A DNA stretch of 64,000 nucleotides from Chaenocephalus aceratus (taxonomy: Eukaryota > Chordata > Actinopteri > Perciformes > Channichthyidae): the NCBI GenBank assembly GCA_023974075.1, contig CM043788.1, positions 27,005,980 through 27,069,979 of the forward strand. The letters are read 5' to 3'. Of this stretch, positions 10,150 through 21,384 are shown piece by piece (the first letter of the stretch is position 1; each line of letters opens with the position of its first letter). Below the pieces are notes generated by a model. It was given only the letters and a program-made list of their open reading frames with translations, was not told the origin of the DNA and did not search any database. The position numbers and the translations under genes were made by a program.

Positions 10150-11288
10150 ACTCCCATTATCATCCCTCAGCTAGCAGCTGCGCTATCTACTCACCCAGAT
10201 TCCGTGTTCGTTGACTATCTCCTGTCAGGGCTCTCCCAAGGCTTCAGGGTAGGGGTCCTCCCATCTCCCACAGTGACTTTCGTAGCAAGAAACTTACAGT
10301 CAGCCGCTAAAGAACCGAACATAGTTTCCAGCTCATCGACAAAGAACTTCTCAAAGGATATATAATCTGCCCTTTTAGCTGCTCCCCCTTCTCAGTGTTC
10401 CGTTCAAATCCCATCGGAATAAGCCACACGTAAATAAAAGGCTGATTTTCGATCTGTCCGCTCCCCTCTCCGGCCATTCGGCAGCGTCAATAGCATCATC
10501 CCTCCAGATCAGTTCTCCCTTCACCATGCCTCAGTGGATAATGCAATAAAGATGATCAAGTTCACAGGGCACGGAGCTCGGCTCTCCAAAGCGGACATTA
10601 CCGATGCCTTCAAAATCATCCCCATTCATCCGTCTCAGTGGAATTCGTTCGGTATTAAGTGGGAGTCCAAACTCTATTTTCGCAGAAGCAGCCCCTGCAT
10701 CTTCAATTCCTTCTCGGAAGCGCTCTGCTCGATCCTGCTGAACATAGTCAGAATCCCCTCCGTCCTTCACCTACTGGACGACTCCTCCCCATAGACCCGC
10801 CACAGGACAGCTCAGGGATCTCACTGGCCAAGCTTAAACACTGCTTCAGGAGTTAAGTGTCCCTCTCTCCAAAGAGAAAATGTTAGGTCCCGACACACGC
10901 TTAGAGTTCTTAGGCATCATCGTCAACTCCATAGACATGAAGGCGTCTCTCCCCTCCGACAAATTGCAGCGCATCCGGGACATCACCAAGTCATACTGCG
11001 AGCAACACGTTATCACAAAACAACAGTTGTTCTCCCTTCTCGGACACCTCAACTTCGCCAGGCACGTCATCCCCCAGGGGCGCTCGTTCATCTCCCGCCT
11101 CCTGGACGCAGCATCAGCGGTCGATACAAACTCCATGACTGCGTTTTCTTAGACGAAGGCTGCTCGCCCACTGGAACGGAGTTACTTTCTTTTACGATGA
11201 CCTCGTGCGTTCCTCTGACTCAATGAGGTTCTTCACGGATGCCGCCCCATCCGTGGGTTTTGGGGGTTTCTTCCAGGGAGAGTGGTTC
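10150..11288 (+). pseudogene. YR retroelement reverse transcriptase-RNase H relic
   Basis: Several frames together give the DIRS-type polymerase: LSKADITDAFKIIPIHPSQW (RT palm, first Asp), then the LLDD catalytic pair near 10770-10785, LEFLGIIVNS (11.0 kb thumb region), LLGHLNFARHVIPQGRSFIS, and FFTDAAPSVGFGGFFQGEW (start of RNase H with its first Asp). Several frameshifts and stops break it, for example after 10794 and 11152. The family-typical segment between the second Asp region and the FGxRS stretch is shortened. It lies directly upstream of the recombinase piece. Confidence 0.8.
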
Positions 11289-11527
11289 GCAGGGTCATGG
11301 CCCCTGTCAATTTCTACCTCAAGCAAGTTCTCATTAAATCCGGCCTATCACCTATATCATACCCGGGACATTCCTTCAGGATAGGTGCAGCCACCTCTGC
11401 TGCTAATCAAGGTCTCTCTACCTCATCCCTACAACAACTAGGACGGTGGTCCTCCTCCGCCTTCACAACCTACATTCGCCCGGACATCAGCGCCGTACTG
11501 GCTTCCCAAAGATCTCTCAGACCCTAA
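11289..11527 (+). pseudogene. Tyrosine recombinase C-terminus of the YR retroelement
   Basis: The frame reads PVNFYLKQVLIKSGLSP, then GHSFRIGAATSAANQG (His-x-x-Arg box), LQQLGRWSSSAF and TYIRP (nucleophile Tyr), ending at a stop at 11525. These are the Arg-II, His/Trp and Tyr elements of DIRS/Ngaro recombinases. RNase H sequence is joined straight to it at about 11289, so most of RNase H and the N-terminal half of the recombinase are deleted. Non-functional as it stands. Confidence 0.8.
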
Positions 11528-11765
11528 CTATGGTATCTATGCATATAACTGGTGGTGGCTCATAAACACATTCACAAGTATACATGTCTCACTAAGGTAC
11601 CTGATATTCAAACTGCATTCCTGTCCTAATTCCGCGGGCCCCGCCCACAGGGAATAATGTCTCGTCTCACGCTGCAACTACATGTAACGGGCTTCATCTC
11701 CGGCACACAGGTATTTCATTCCCAGGCCTTGCTCAAACGTATCAGTGTAAAATGTATTTCCTGCA

Positions 11766-12160
11766 GTCAGGCGTGGACTCGGGCGACCGTACACCCCCGT
11801 GGCAGTTACAAAACAAAGAAAATAAAGAAAGAGTAAAGAAGGAAAAGAAAGAGATATCCTGTGAAGTCAGGCATGGACTCAGGCCACCGTACACTCCGGT
11901 GTCAGTTACAAAACAAAGGAAAGAAAGAAAGAGAAAAGAGTAAAGAAAAAGATATATATATAGCCTGCGAAGTCAGGCGTGGCGGAAGGCCACCGTACAC
12001 TTCGGTGTCAGTTACAAAACAAAGGGAAAAGAGAAAAGAGTAAAGAAAAAGATATATATATATATATATATAGCCTGCAAAGTCAGGCGTGGCGGAAGGC
12101 CACCGTACACTTCGGTGTCGTAGCTTCGGGCTACCGTACACTTCGGTGTCGTGGACGTTG
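11766..12160 (+). repeat. Tandem array, ~100-110-bp unit, 4 copies
   Basis: Copies start with gtcaggcgtgg at about 11766, 11866, 11972 and 12082; each has a ccgtacac...cggtgtcagttacaaaac core and a purine-rich or (TA)n tail that varies in length. It sits between the recombinase and the terminal direct repeats, in the 3' untranslated part of the YR element. Confidence 0.85.
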
Positions 12161-12458
12161 GGCCACCGTTACAAAACGAAACCGCTCGCTCCTCGGCGTA
12201 GTCAAGCCCTGCTGGCCAGGCATGCGACCCGCAGGTCGTTTTCAGGTAAGACCGGCACTGATTTCGGCAGTCAGAGTCTCAGCATGACCCGTAAGCTCCG
12301 GCAGTGATTCCGGCACTATGTCGCTCATATATGTGTTAATCTATTATCTTTCCTTCCCAGATCACCAGTCACCCCACAAGGGAAGCAACATAGTGCCCGG
12401 CCGTCCAATTCTCCCAAGCAACTCAGTTCATCTCAGTATTTCATACTTCACTGGTTTT

Positions 12459-12629
12459 GGGGATTTCATCGGAGCGGTGCTTTCCCTCCTGAATGATTAT
12501 CCTGCAAACTGGGGCCTAATCGCCAAACACCATTACATTATCCTGTTGTATTATCATGGCAATCATTTCATTAATATGACGTGTAAACAATAAATATCTA
12601 ATTCTTACATCACGTCTCTCCGGTTTGAA
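12459..12629 (+). repeat. 171-bp direct repeat, copy 1
   Basis: Starts ggggatttcatcggagcgg and ends cacgtctctccggtttgaa. The same 171 bp recur at 12920-13090 with few differences. Consistent with split direct repeats of an Ngaro-type element. Contains an aataaa. Confidence 0.85.
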
Positions 12630-12919
12630 ATGAAGCTTAGCGCAAGTTCAATAAGGAAGACCTAAAACGAGTCACTTACACGTCACTCGATGGCTCCCTT
12701 CCCCCCTCATTAAATATGAGGGCGTCACCCTTCAGCAGCCAATAGCTGCACATGCTAAATTCCTTAAATGCCTGCTCTTCCTCCCTGTCAGTTGTCATTT
12801 GCAGATGACCGCAACCCGCCTCCACCCCTCTCGCCTCCAGTCTCCTCCAGGACAAAGCTAAACCTTCCTTCTTCAGACCGGTCTCACCTACTCGGCACCA
12901 CCACCAGTGTCTAGACCCC

Positions 12920-13090
12920 GGGGATTTCATCGGAGCGGTGCTTTCCCTCCTGAATGATTATCCTGCAAACCGGGGCCTAATCGCCAAACACCATTACATT
13001 CTCCTGTTGTATTATCATGGCAATCATTTCATTCATATGACGTGTAAACAATAAATATGTAATTCTTACATCACGTCTCTCCGGTTTGAA
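12920..13090 (+). repeat. 171-bp direct repeat, copy 2
   Basis: Same length as copy 1. Its upstream 137 bp (from 12783) are also found next to the solo copy at 58061-58371, so 12783-13090 is one mobile terminal unit. Confidence 0.85.
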
Positions 13091-13099
13091 CTGGATTCC

Positions 13100-13340
13100 T
13101 CCTGGAAAACTAAAGTCTACCAGAAGTGAAAAGTAACTAAGTGTATTTACTCAAGTAGCCTACTGTACCTAAGGACAATTTTGAGATACTTGTTTACTTG
13201 TATTTTCCATGTTATGCTACTTGTACACCTCTACAATTCAGAGGTAAATTGGGTGCTTTTAGTCCACTATGTATTTTGTACCTTTAGTTACTTTACATAT
13301 TTGGATTCATATTTTGAAATATAACACTTAAATAAGACTT
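13100..13340. repeat. Fish aagtaactnagtgtatttactcaag-type dispersed repeat
   Basis: The motif (aagtaactaagtgtatttac, then tactcaagtagc, then tgagatacttg) belongs to a short repeat common in fish DNA and recurs in related form at 6640-6670, 44790-45260 and 50250-50720. Confidence 0.5.
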
Positions 13341-15423
13341 TAGTTACACCTGGAGTACATTTCACATGCTACCCTGCAGTATACAAAAACTTCTAAAAAG
13401 CTGAGACGACATTAAAGTAGATTTAGTTCCCCACCCCCCATGTTAATTTATTTGTTCACATTTTCTAATCTGACTAACATTTGTAGAATGTGAACTCCTC
13501 CGTAGGTAATTATACCCCTATCATCATCAGACATACAACACTCAAATATAAATTATATATATTTATATATTCCATTAGAGGACGACTTTAATATCCCTAC
13601 CGAGTTATTATAAATCTTTTAAACTTTTTTCCATAGTCCTCCACTGTGATTGTTCTCCCTCAGTCAGCTGTTTCCTGTTGATGTGTAAAACAGGTGGATT
13701 GGAAAATAATCCATTACAAGTGAATATCTTGCATCACATTTGTACTTAAACTACAAAAGTGTAATAAGAGGATAGCACAAAAAGTAGCCAAAAAAATACC
13801 TATATGTCAAAATGTCTTCAGTTAATTCCCAGTTATATTAGATTCGTGTATCATTGGATTTGTGACTTTAATGTGTAAACATCAGGGGTGTACTGTAGCA
13901 TATTGAGGCAGAGCTAAATTGAGCAGATTGAAAAAAGCTGAGTACTAAACATAATAATGTATTATATGTAACTTCTTCTGTAACTAATAAGCACAGTTGT
14001 CAGATAGCTGCATAAGAGTAAACAAGGACAATATTTCCCCATGAAATTATGTGTAGTAGAAGTAAGAAGTAGCAGAGAATGGAAGTATTCAATTACAGTC
14101 TGGAGGTATTTGTGCGTAAATCAGATTCTCCACTACTGTTGAACATTGACCTCTTCAGAGCATCTTCAGAGAGGTTCAGATATACAAATCAATCAACAAT
14201 TTGATCCCTAATTGATTACATAACATTGAAACTTGTCATGGTCATAGTGCTTGTCTTGCCTCTTACATGTATAAGTGTATCAGTCTTGCAGCATTTTAAC
14301 CAAAAGCCAAGGTTGTCAGGCAGTGTTGCTCTGTGTCTTTTATGTGAGTAGGTATGGAATTGTTTGCTAATATGAGAACAGTACAATCGCAATATACAGT
14401 AGACTTGTTTACTGGGTTTTCAGCACTCAAGTTGCCTCGTTAAAGTTAAATAAGGACAATATGAACAAATCATTAAGCAAATAATAAAGGAGGAGTCATA
14501 AGTGATGTTAAAGTTTCAGTGTGTGTCAGTTCTCTAAGCAGTTGGATTATGAATTTCCTAGGTTCATATAAGCCTTTTGCCCGCAGGGATTTTAACTAGC
14601 TAACAGAGCCACAATGACTTACTCATCTATTAGTAATTTTATTCTGTTCTTACCATATGAACCTTCCGGTATGCTACTGACGTCATAGAGAGGTCCTGGA
14701 GCAGTCTCAAAAAGTTTTATCAGCTCCCTGGCCTTTCACATCCATTGTGTAACTAAATATTTCATATATTTGTTAGGCTATACAAATGACACGTCAATTG
14801 ACATTTTGTTATAGCCTGGGAGCTGTTCAAACCAGGTATGACTTTTTTTTTTGTGAAACATGAATCCCACTTTTTGCAGACAATTTCTGGAAAACAAAAG
14901 CAAGTTATGCTTTCTCTAAAGGGATACAATCTGGTGAATGACAAAGATATTTAATGACCCCAATATAATTTGTCTGTGTTTGTACGCAACAAGTACTAAC
15001 CACGATGCGTGAGTTAATAAATCTGAATCTGGACATTAAATGGTTTTCTTTTTTACTCTTAAGGCCTCTCAGACATGGAAGCAAGATGAAGACTGATGAT
15101 GGGTGAAATGCTGATTTCACAGCTGTCACCATTCCATTACTACCGCACTTAACCCTTGCTGTGGCAAACTGTGCTCTTACCCCTTCATTATGGTCTATGG
15201 AAGAAACAACAACAAAACCAACACAGCTGCGTTCCAAAATATCTCCTTCCTCTCCTCCTCTCTCCATTTCCTGGATCCAGCCAGCCATCCTTTTCAGGGC
15301 CATGTGCATCCTGTTGCCTGCTGGCAGTGTTTTTTAGACACCACAGTCCCTCGTCTTTTCCCCGGCTTGAAAGGCAGCGTTAGGAGTGCGTTCAGGTCAA
15401 GGGCTATTCAGTTAGGGGGTTTG
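13341..15423. other. No gene recognised
   Basis: Mostly AT-rich with no supported coding frame. A minus-strand frame at 14905-15309 is 134 codons long but shows no motif, signal or family resemblance, and I left it out. Confidence 0.5.
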
Positions 15424-15507
15424 TATGAAGGTAGATATGGTGCAAAATGCGAGAGCGTGAAAACCTGATGTGAGCACTTGCAGAAAAAAAATCTGAGCTT
15501 GTGTGCC

Positions 15508-15633
15508 TACATTTACACTTGTATAAAATATCCACGTAACTGTGAACCAAATGTACACTTGTATGAAATATCCACGTAACTGTGAACCAAATTTACACTT
15601 GTAAAAAATATCCACGTAACTGTGAACCAAATC
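15508..15633 (+). repeat. 41-bp subterminal tandem repeat, 3 copies
   Basis: Unit contains acacttgtataaaatatcc followed by acgtaactgtgaaccaaat. The same array occurs inverted at about 21810-21930. Subterminal repeats are typical transposase-binding regions; that role is inferred. Confidence 0.85.
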
Positions 15634-16011
15634 TGAAGTCACAGAAGAAAAAAAAAAGTGTTGTAGCTTGTAGAAAAAAAATTAACTTAGTGATGAAATG
15701 TTCACTTGCAGAAAAATACATATTTTTTCAATATATTTTCCATTACAACTGCAACTTTATTTATTACAACCTCTCAAATCAGTCATTACAACTTGACGAA
15801 TCTGCTCTGTGGCAGTATAAATCGACGAATCTGCGGTCTTGACTTTTGCTACACTTCTTGCGATAAATGTGTCGCAAAAGTAATTTTCACCTGTAGATGT
15901 GGGGGGAGGGAGGGAGGGGGGTTGGAGCGAAGGGGCGGAGCTATCAGAAGGACGAGGCTCGGGTGACTGGAGACTGCGGGGCACGGTTCGTGTCGCTACC
16001 AGTCCGCTGAC

Positions 16012-16029
16012 ATGGCGCATCAATCAACG
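16012..16029 (+). CDS. Short putative first exon, MAHQST
   Basis: Within a GC-rich stretch an ATG opens six codons (M-A-H-Q-S-T) followed directly by a donor gtaaat, in phase 0. The reading joins in phase 0 to the Cys-rich exon at 19567-19668. An inverted copy with one changed residue (H to R) lies in the other arm at 21367-21384. Start context (gacatggcg) is favourable. Existence of a transcript is inference only. Confidence 0.35.
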
Positions 16030-16593
16030 GTAAATGTTGCCCATTACTTGCCCAGTATTACTTTGAATATTATTATTGTGATTGAGGATTAAATCCGCTT
16101 TGAAGACCACCGTTTTATATCGTGCAGTTTAGCGGCAAAATAACGTCAGTTAGCCAGCTAACGATAGCTTTGTTGAGTTTATGCTAGCTAAACAAGTAGT
16201 GGTTGTAGTCTATACAGCAGTAATTCATATATGATAGCCTACTGCTTTGGCACTAACAGTTGATAACCGTTTATGAAAATAAAACCAATTGAACTGTACT
16301 GAAATAATGAGAAGTTTTATAATTGTCTTGGGCTCCTGCTGTGTTTTTAAAGCCTTTGTAAATTATCCATGCTATTTTCTATTTAGAACGAAGACTTCAG
16401 AATCTTAAAATCCCTTAACGTTTGTATGCAATTGTGCTGAATTCAACTCTGGAATCAAGCAAATATTAATATGTTTGCATGACATTAGTTATTTATATTT
16501 TGCCATCACTGAACTATACGTTTAATACATTTAAGTCAAGCTAAGGTACATGTGTTACATGTGTACAGCTAGTTAGTGCTCTTACCTGTGATG

Positions 16594-17908
16594 TAGAGAT
16601 GGGCGAGTCATGATTCATCCGGATCATTAACCCGGATCCTAGTAATGAGCCGGTCGTGACGAGTCTCCCTCTCGATTAACCCGAGTCCTTTGAGTCCTAC
16701 ACCTGATGTGACGTAACAATTAAAACTATAAATTGCGTCACTCTTTACTCTCTTTATAACGTGTACAATCACATTACAACGTTGTTGTATCCAGAGATCC
16801 AGCAGACTCGTCGCCATGCACGAATCAACAGCAAATTCAGCCCCTCCTCCGGCTCCCGCGAGAGTCCCGTGAGCCGTGAGTGAGCCGTGAGTCGTTGGAC
16901 TCGCGGGAGCCGTGAGTGAGCCGTGAGCCGTGAGTGAGCCGTGAGCCGTGAGTGAGCCGTGAGTGAGCCGTGAGTCCGCAAATCTCTGAGTCTGCTGCGA
17001 CTCGTCGAGGGAGCCGTGGGACTCGCGGGAGCCGTGGGACTCGCGGGAGCCGTGAGTGAGCCGAGAGCCGTGAGTGAGCCGTGAGCCGTGAGTGAGCCGT
17101 GAGTCCGCAAATCTCTGAGTCTGCTGCGACTCGTCGAGGGAGCCGTGGGACTCGCGGGAGCCGTGGGACTCGGAGGAGCCGTGGGACTCGGAGGAGCCGT
17201 GGGACTCGGAGGAGGGGCTGAGTCTGCTGTAGATTCGTGCATGGGGACGAGTCTGCTGGATCTCTGGATCTGCTGCCTGCTATATGTTACGGCTCTGAGT
17301 CCTCGTAGGCTACTGGTCTCTCTCGATCATTGACCTGGATTCACGGATCCCGCGATTTTTCCGGCTCTAAATTAAGTTTCAGTGTAGACTTCTAACAAAA
17401 TGGTCATGTTGTGCAACAGTCTCCTGTAATAATATCTGCATTTCCAATAAGGATCTTACTTGGAAACTCGTTTATTTTGAACATGGCACACAAAAAGAAA
17501 CAAATGATAGAAAATTGCAAAACAGTTAGAATATATAAAATGTAATTATACAATTATTATTATTATTATTAAATGAAAACACAATTGTGCAAAATTAGCT
17601 TAAGTACAGGAACATATTAAAATAACTATATACATATAATGCAAAACACTTATTTTTAAAAATGCACACACACACACACATGTTTTATTAAAGCAAAAGA
17701 CACTGTGTAGCGGAGGTTAATGTAACGTTAGTTTAATATGCTGGTTAAATGCAACAACTTTTCGGTTTCACCGGTAGGATTTCTACGGTCTTGGTCATGC
17801 TGACTCATATGACTCAAATGACTCAAATGACTCGTATGATCCGGATCTCTTCAATTATTGACTCAGAAGACTCCGAGTCCATAAAATGATCCGGATTTGC
17901 CATCTCTA
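16594..17908. mobile_element. hAT element A (1315 bp), non-autonomous
   Basis: Ends are TAGAGATGGGC and GCCATCTCTA, flanked by an exact 8-bp target duplication CTGTGATG (16586-16593 and 17909-17916). The interior is a gagccgtgagt minisatellite and AT-rich DNA, with gactcatatgactcaaatg-type subterminal repeats at the right. No transposase. Confidence 0.92.
16856..17225 (+). repeat. gagccgtgagt minisatellite inside hAT A
   Basis: Short units (gagccgtgagt, gagccgtgggactcg) are repeated irregularly, and a larger ~160-bp segment is itself duplicated. Long minus-strand frames here (Ser-Pro-Thr-Ala repeats) are by-products. Confidence 0.85.
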
Positions 17909-18184
17909 CTGTGATGCCTCCTCCAAACAGCATAATAACCAGACTGTATCATTAAAACTAAGTACCAGTTCTAGATCCTTGACTTTAGACAAACAATTCA
18001 AAAGACAACATGTATTTAAAGACCAATCTTTATTTGAAGGTGCCTCTTAACCTGAGATATTAGTTATACAGTAATAGTATTGACAATCTAAAAAAAACTG
18101 AGCAACTCAACAGTCAACTTTATATTTCTTATTGTCTAAAGCATTTATTATTTTCATTTTTCCCCTCTCATATTCAGTGTGGAC

Positions 18185-19565
18185 TAGAGATGTTAAGATT
18201 CACCGATTCGCATCGGTGCACCGTCATAAACGTTCAAGATGCGAGTGCACCGGTTGAAAGAGTGCACATCGGCTACAGTTTGGGTTGAACCGGGTTGAAC
18301 TCGCGATGCATCGATTGCGTAGCGTCTTTGCATCGGTAAAAAACCGATTCATTCATATAAAATCCCCTCATCTTGTCAACGCTCAGCAGAGACGATCTTT
18401 GATATTTGCTTCGCCACTACGGAGGCCGAGAGTCTCAGTTATCAACACACGGAAGTTGAGGAGAAAGAGAAACACAGCACACCGAAAAATACCTACAAAT
18501 CAAACGTTTGGCAACACTTCGGATTGTTCAAGAAAGACGGTGTAATAGTCCTTTATGCTATATAGTTGACCGCAGGTCATGGAGAGTAATAAGGTATCCG
18601 TAGACCTTTTTATGAGGTATCTTTATTGCTTAACAGGTCTACAGCCATGATACATAGATCCGTCCTAGATGCGGGCTTGCATACACACAGTATCACTCCG
18701 CAGCCGCACCCCATCAGTAACGTCCTGATGGTATATGTGCGCGGCACTATATACTACAGACGGTCAACTTGAAAAATCGCTCGCAAATTGTTAACGATGC
18801 CGAGCCGCTTTAAAGTACACACGTAGTACGAGGAACTTAGCGACGCACATAAAGAGGCGACATGGGGTCTGCGGCTGAAAAGAGAAACCTCAGTGAGGTG
18901 TTCTGTCAGAGAGAGTGGTGTTTAGTTTACAGCAGCCTGTGACGGCCAATAATAATTTAAATGTCTTCCTTACTCTAAGCAGTTATGAAATAGCTGTTTG
19001 TGAAAGGTTATTTGTATTCTTTATTGTTCATATCGAACCCACTGCTTTCTGCTCACTGGTGAGTTAGCCTATGAGTGTTAAGCACATCAGGCTGCAGCTG
19101 TATGGGCATTGCGCTATGCTAGCTGTTATTTGCACATTGTTAATCATGAGCAATGCATCCTTACATTGTTTAACTGTGAGGTGTTATACAATTGTACTGT
19201 ACTCTGGAGAGCTTTTAAAGGTAAAAAAATAAACGGCGTGATGGGATGTGCACTACTAGTAGAGAGAACCAAATATGTAAAGCACTTTTTTGTTAATGTA
19301 TGATTTGCTGCATATAAGGAATAAAACAAAAATCCTCTGTCGTACCAAATTGAAGTATCATTATTTTTGCATCTTGTTGAATCGCATCGTATCGCACCGA
19401 ATCGCATAATGTTGAATCAAATCGTATCGAACTGTATCGCAACAGGGGTGAATCGTATCGTATCGCATCGCCTGGTGTTTCAAATGTATCGTTAATGTAT
19501 CGTATCGTGGCAACGTATCGAGATGCGCATAGCATCGGCCTCAGTGATGGAGATGCACATCCCTA
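18185..19565. mobile_element. hAT element B (1381 bp)
   Basis: Ends are TAGAGATGTTAAG and GATGCACATCCCTA, with an exact 8-bp target duplication GTGTGGAC (18177-18184 and 19566-19573). Contains a short BED-finger-like relic (18485-18541) and atcgtatcgtatcg-rich subterminal DNA. It landed on the splice acceptor of the Cys-rich exon. Confidence 0.92.
18485..18541 (+). pseudogene. BED zinc-finger relic of hAT B
   Basis: One frame reads KNTYKSNVWQHFGLFKKDG, the start of a BED finger (Trp and the HFG block) as found at the N-terminus of hAT transposases. The Cys pair and remainder are not recognisable. Too short for function. Confidence 0.5.
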
Positions 19566-19566
19566 G

Positions 19567-19668
19567 TGTGGACGGATTGAGACAGTGTGGTGTCCAGAGG
19601 GCTGCAGAGACTTCAGGGAGAAACCTCCGTGTGATGGACGTCCTGTCTGTTGGTGTGGAGAGGACTGA
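19567..19668 (+). CDS. Putative Cys-rich terminal exon inside the 6.6-kb element
   Basis: Downstream of hAT B, an AG is followed by an open frame of 33 codons: CGRIETVWCPEGCRDF and then PPCDGRPVCWCGED and a TGA. Six cysteines in 33 residues suggest a disulfide-rich or metal-binding fragment. Before hAT B inserted, a strong acceptor (cccctctcatattcag) lay immediately upstream, and phase 0 matches the MAHQST exon. An alternative frame through the same DNA is open for 65 codons (to 19765), so the true frame is uncertain. A poly(A) signal follows 193 bp downstream. No family recognised. Confidence 0.35.
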   Translation, partial: CGRIETVWCPEGCRDFREKPPCDGRPVCWCGED

Positions 19669-19860
19669 GGTCTTTCCTCAGCGAGGAGGACCAGGCCTGA
19701 TGAAGGAGCCCATGCTGGGCAAAGCTGATACCAACTGCACAGGCCTAGTCTGTCACTTTATTTGACTAAATGTGTTTACTTATACATTTAATAGGTTTAC
19801 ACCTTCTGTCCATATGTGCTTTTTATTTAAAACATTTGATTAACTTTTGGTTCACATTTC

Positions 19861-19866
19861 AATAAA
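19861..19866 (+). promoter_or_regulatory. Poly(A) signal AATAAA
   Basis: aataaa in an AT-rich stretch downstream of the Cys-rich exon, followed by T/G-rich DNA (ttgtatttgtatttgc), a plausible cleavage context. Confidence 0.45.
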
Positions 19867-20967
19867 TTGTATTTGTATTTGCATTCCTTTTGTTCATTAT
19901 TCTTACTGAAAATGTTAGATTACACATTCACATCTGACTGAAGTTTGGCCCCATTTATTTGTGACGTTGCAAACTCTGCGGTACAAGGCACAAGCAATGT
20001 GAAGCTCATAAAGTGAGGCAAATAGAAATAATCAGCTGATGGAGTGTAGATGTGGAAATAGGTGCATTCGATCAGCTGACTATGTTTTTCGCCACACTTT
20101 ATAAGCCTGACTATAACCACCCCTTCTCTGAGGTGCAGGCAGCGTCACAAACAAATGATGGTCCTGATAGACTACAAAAATATTCGGTGTGCAGATCTTT
20201 GTTTTCACAATAAAAGTAGTTTCTTAGTGAATGTCCTGTACTGGTCTTAACATCTCATAACATCAGCTTTTAATGTTCCTCTTGGATGTTCTTCTTGACC
20301 CTCAGAGAAGGAGAAGATGTCGTGTCTTTCGGGAATGTCCTTTCCTAACAAAAATTACAGGAAACATAAAACATTATTGCAGAACAAGTGTGTTATTTAT
20401 GAAAGAGGTGTGTTTGTGAGTTCTGTCTTTCACTCTCTGGTCCAGCCTGTCTGCATCACCTGGACACCTTAAACAAACAGATATATATATGTAAAGTACC
20501 ATGTGTACAAACAATATAACTGATTATCTTCTGTTGAACATGTTGGATTGTGTATTGTCCGAGTCAGGGTCCTTTTTATTTTACTGTAACTTTGGAAATT
20601 GTGTTACCAATGCTTACTGTTTATTTGATATCAATTTGTAATACAATTAATAAAAACAACAAGGTTTGGGTTCGTTCTTCAGATGACTGTGACGTTAACT
20701 TGTAAGCTCAATAATGAACTCCAGCTCAACCAACCATATTGTAATATCTAAGTAATCATCTTGAAATATGACATTAATAATTGTAATATACACACATCTT
20801 ATTGTGAGGTTGATTTCACATACACTACTTCGATGTTAGCTAAATAGAAAATAGCATGGATAATTTACAAAGGCTTTAAAAACACAGCAGGAGCCCAAGA
20901 CAATTATAAAACTTGTCATTATTTCAGTACAGCACTAACGGTTATCAACCGTTAGTGCCAAAGCAGT

Positions 20968-21155
20968 ATCAATCAATCAATCAATCAATGTTTATTTATA
21001 TAGCCCAATATCACAAATGTTACATTTCTCTCAGTGGTCTTCACAGTGTGTACAGCATATCAGTATGACAATACGACACCCTCTGTCCTTAGACCCTCAC
21101 ATCGTACAAGGAAACACTTCCGAAGAAAACCCACAGTTTAAAGGGAAAATGGGTT
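20968..21155. mobile_element. 188-bp repeat insertion in one arm only
   Basis: Begins atcaatcaatcaatcaatg and contains tttatatagcccaatatcac, a 3'-end or SINE-like repeat very common in fish. The left arm shows the uninterrupted site (tagcct|actgctttgg, 16237-16250), giving exact borders. Confidence 0.8.
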
Positions 21156-21366
21156 AGGCTATAATATATGAATTACTGCTGTATAGACTACAACCACTAC
21201 TTGTTTAGCTCGCATAAACTCAACAAAGCTAGCGTTAGCTGGCTGACTGACGTTATTTCGCCGCTAAACTGCACGATATAAAACGGTGGTCTTCAAAGCG
21301 GATTTAATCCTCAATCACAATAGTAATATTCAAAGTAATACTGGGCAAGTAATGGGCAAAATGTAC

Positions 21367-21384
21367 CGTTGATTGACGCGCCAT
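21367..21384 (-). CDS. Inverted copy of the MAHQST exon
   Basis: Reads M-A-R-Q-S-T on the minus strand followed by gtacat, so the GT donor is kept although the flank changed from gtaaat. Any transcript from here would run leftward into the element interior. Confidence 0.3.

Larger units (their letters stand above)
8530..13090 (+). mobile_element. Decayed DIRS/Ngaro-like YR retrotransposon (composite)
   Basis: In order on the plus strand: a TATA-containing leader, a gag-like ORF1, a reverse transcriptase-RNase H fragment, a tyrosine recombinase C-terminus, a ~105-bp tandem array and two direct 171-bp repeats. This order, with a recombinase instead of an integrase and with split direct repeats at the 3' end, matches Ngaro-type DIRS elements. 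The 5' boundary is approximate. ORF1 is split by other repeats (9473-10130) and the RT-to-recombinase region carries a large internal deletion. Not mobile on its own. Confidence 0.75.
15424..16386 (+). repeat. Left inverted arm of the 6.6-kb element
   Basis: From the outer end inward: three ~41-bp subterminal tandem copies, a G-rich tract (about 15900-15925), the short exon at 16012-16029, and AT-rich intronic sequence up to ctattttctatttag. Confidence 0.8.

Noticed and set aside
14905..15309. 134-codon minus-strand frame
   Set aside because: No recognisable domain, no splice or promoter context, and no second copy in the window to support it.
16769..17242. 157-codon Ser-Pro-Thr-Ala repeat frame on the minus strand
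   Set aside because: Translation of the gagccgtgag minisatellite inside hAT A.
18285..18545. 86-codon plus-strand frame in hAT B as a gene
   Set aside because: The only meaningful part is a short BED-like piece in another frame; the long frame itself is Arg-rich noise.
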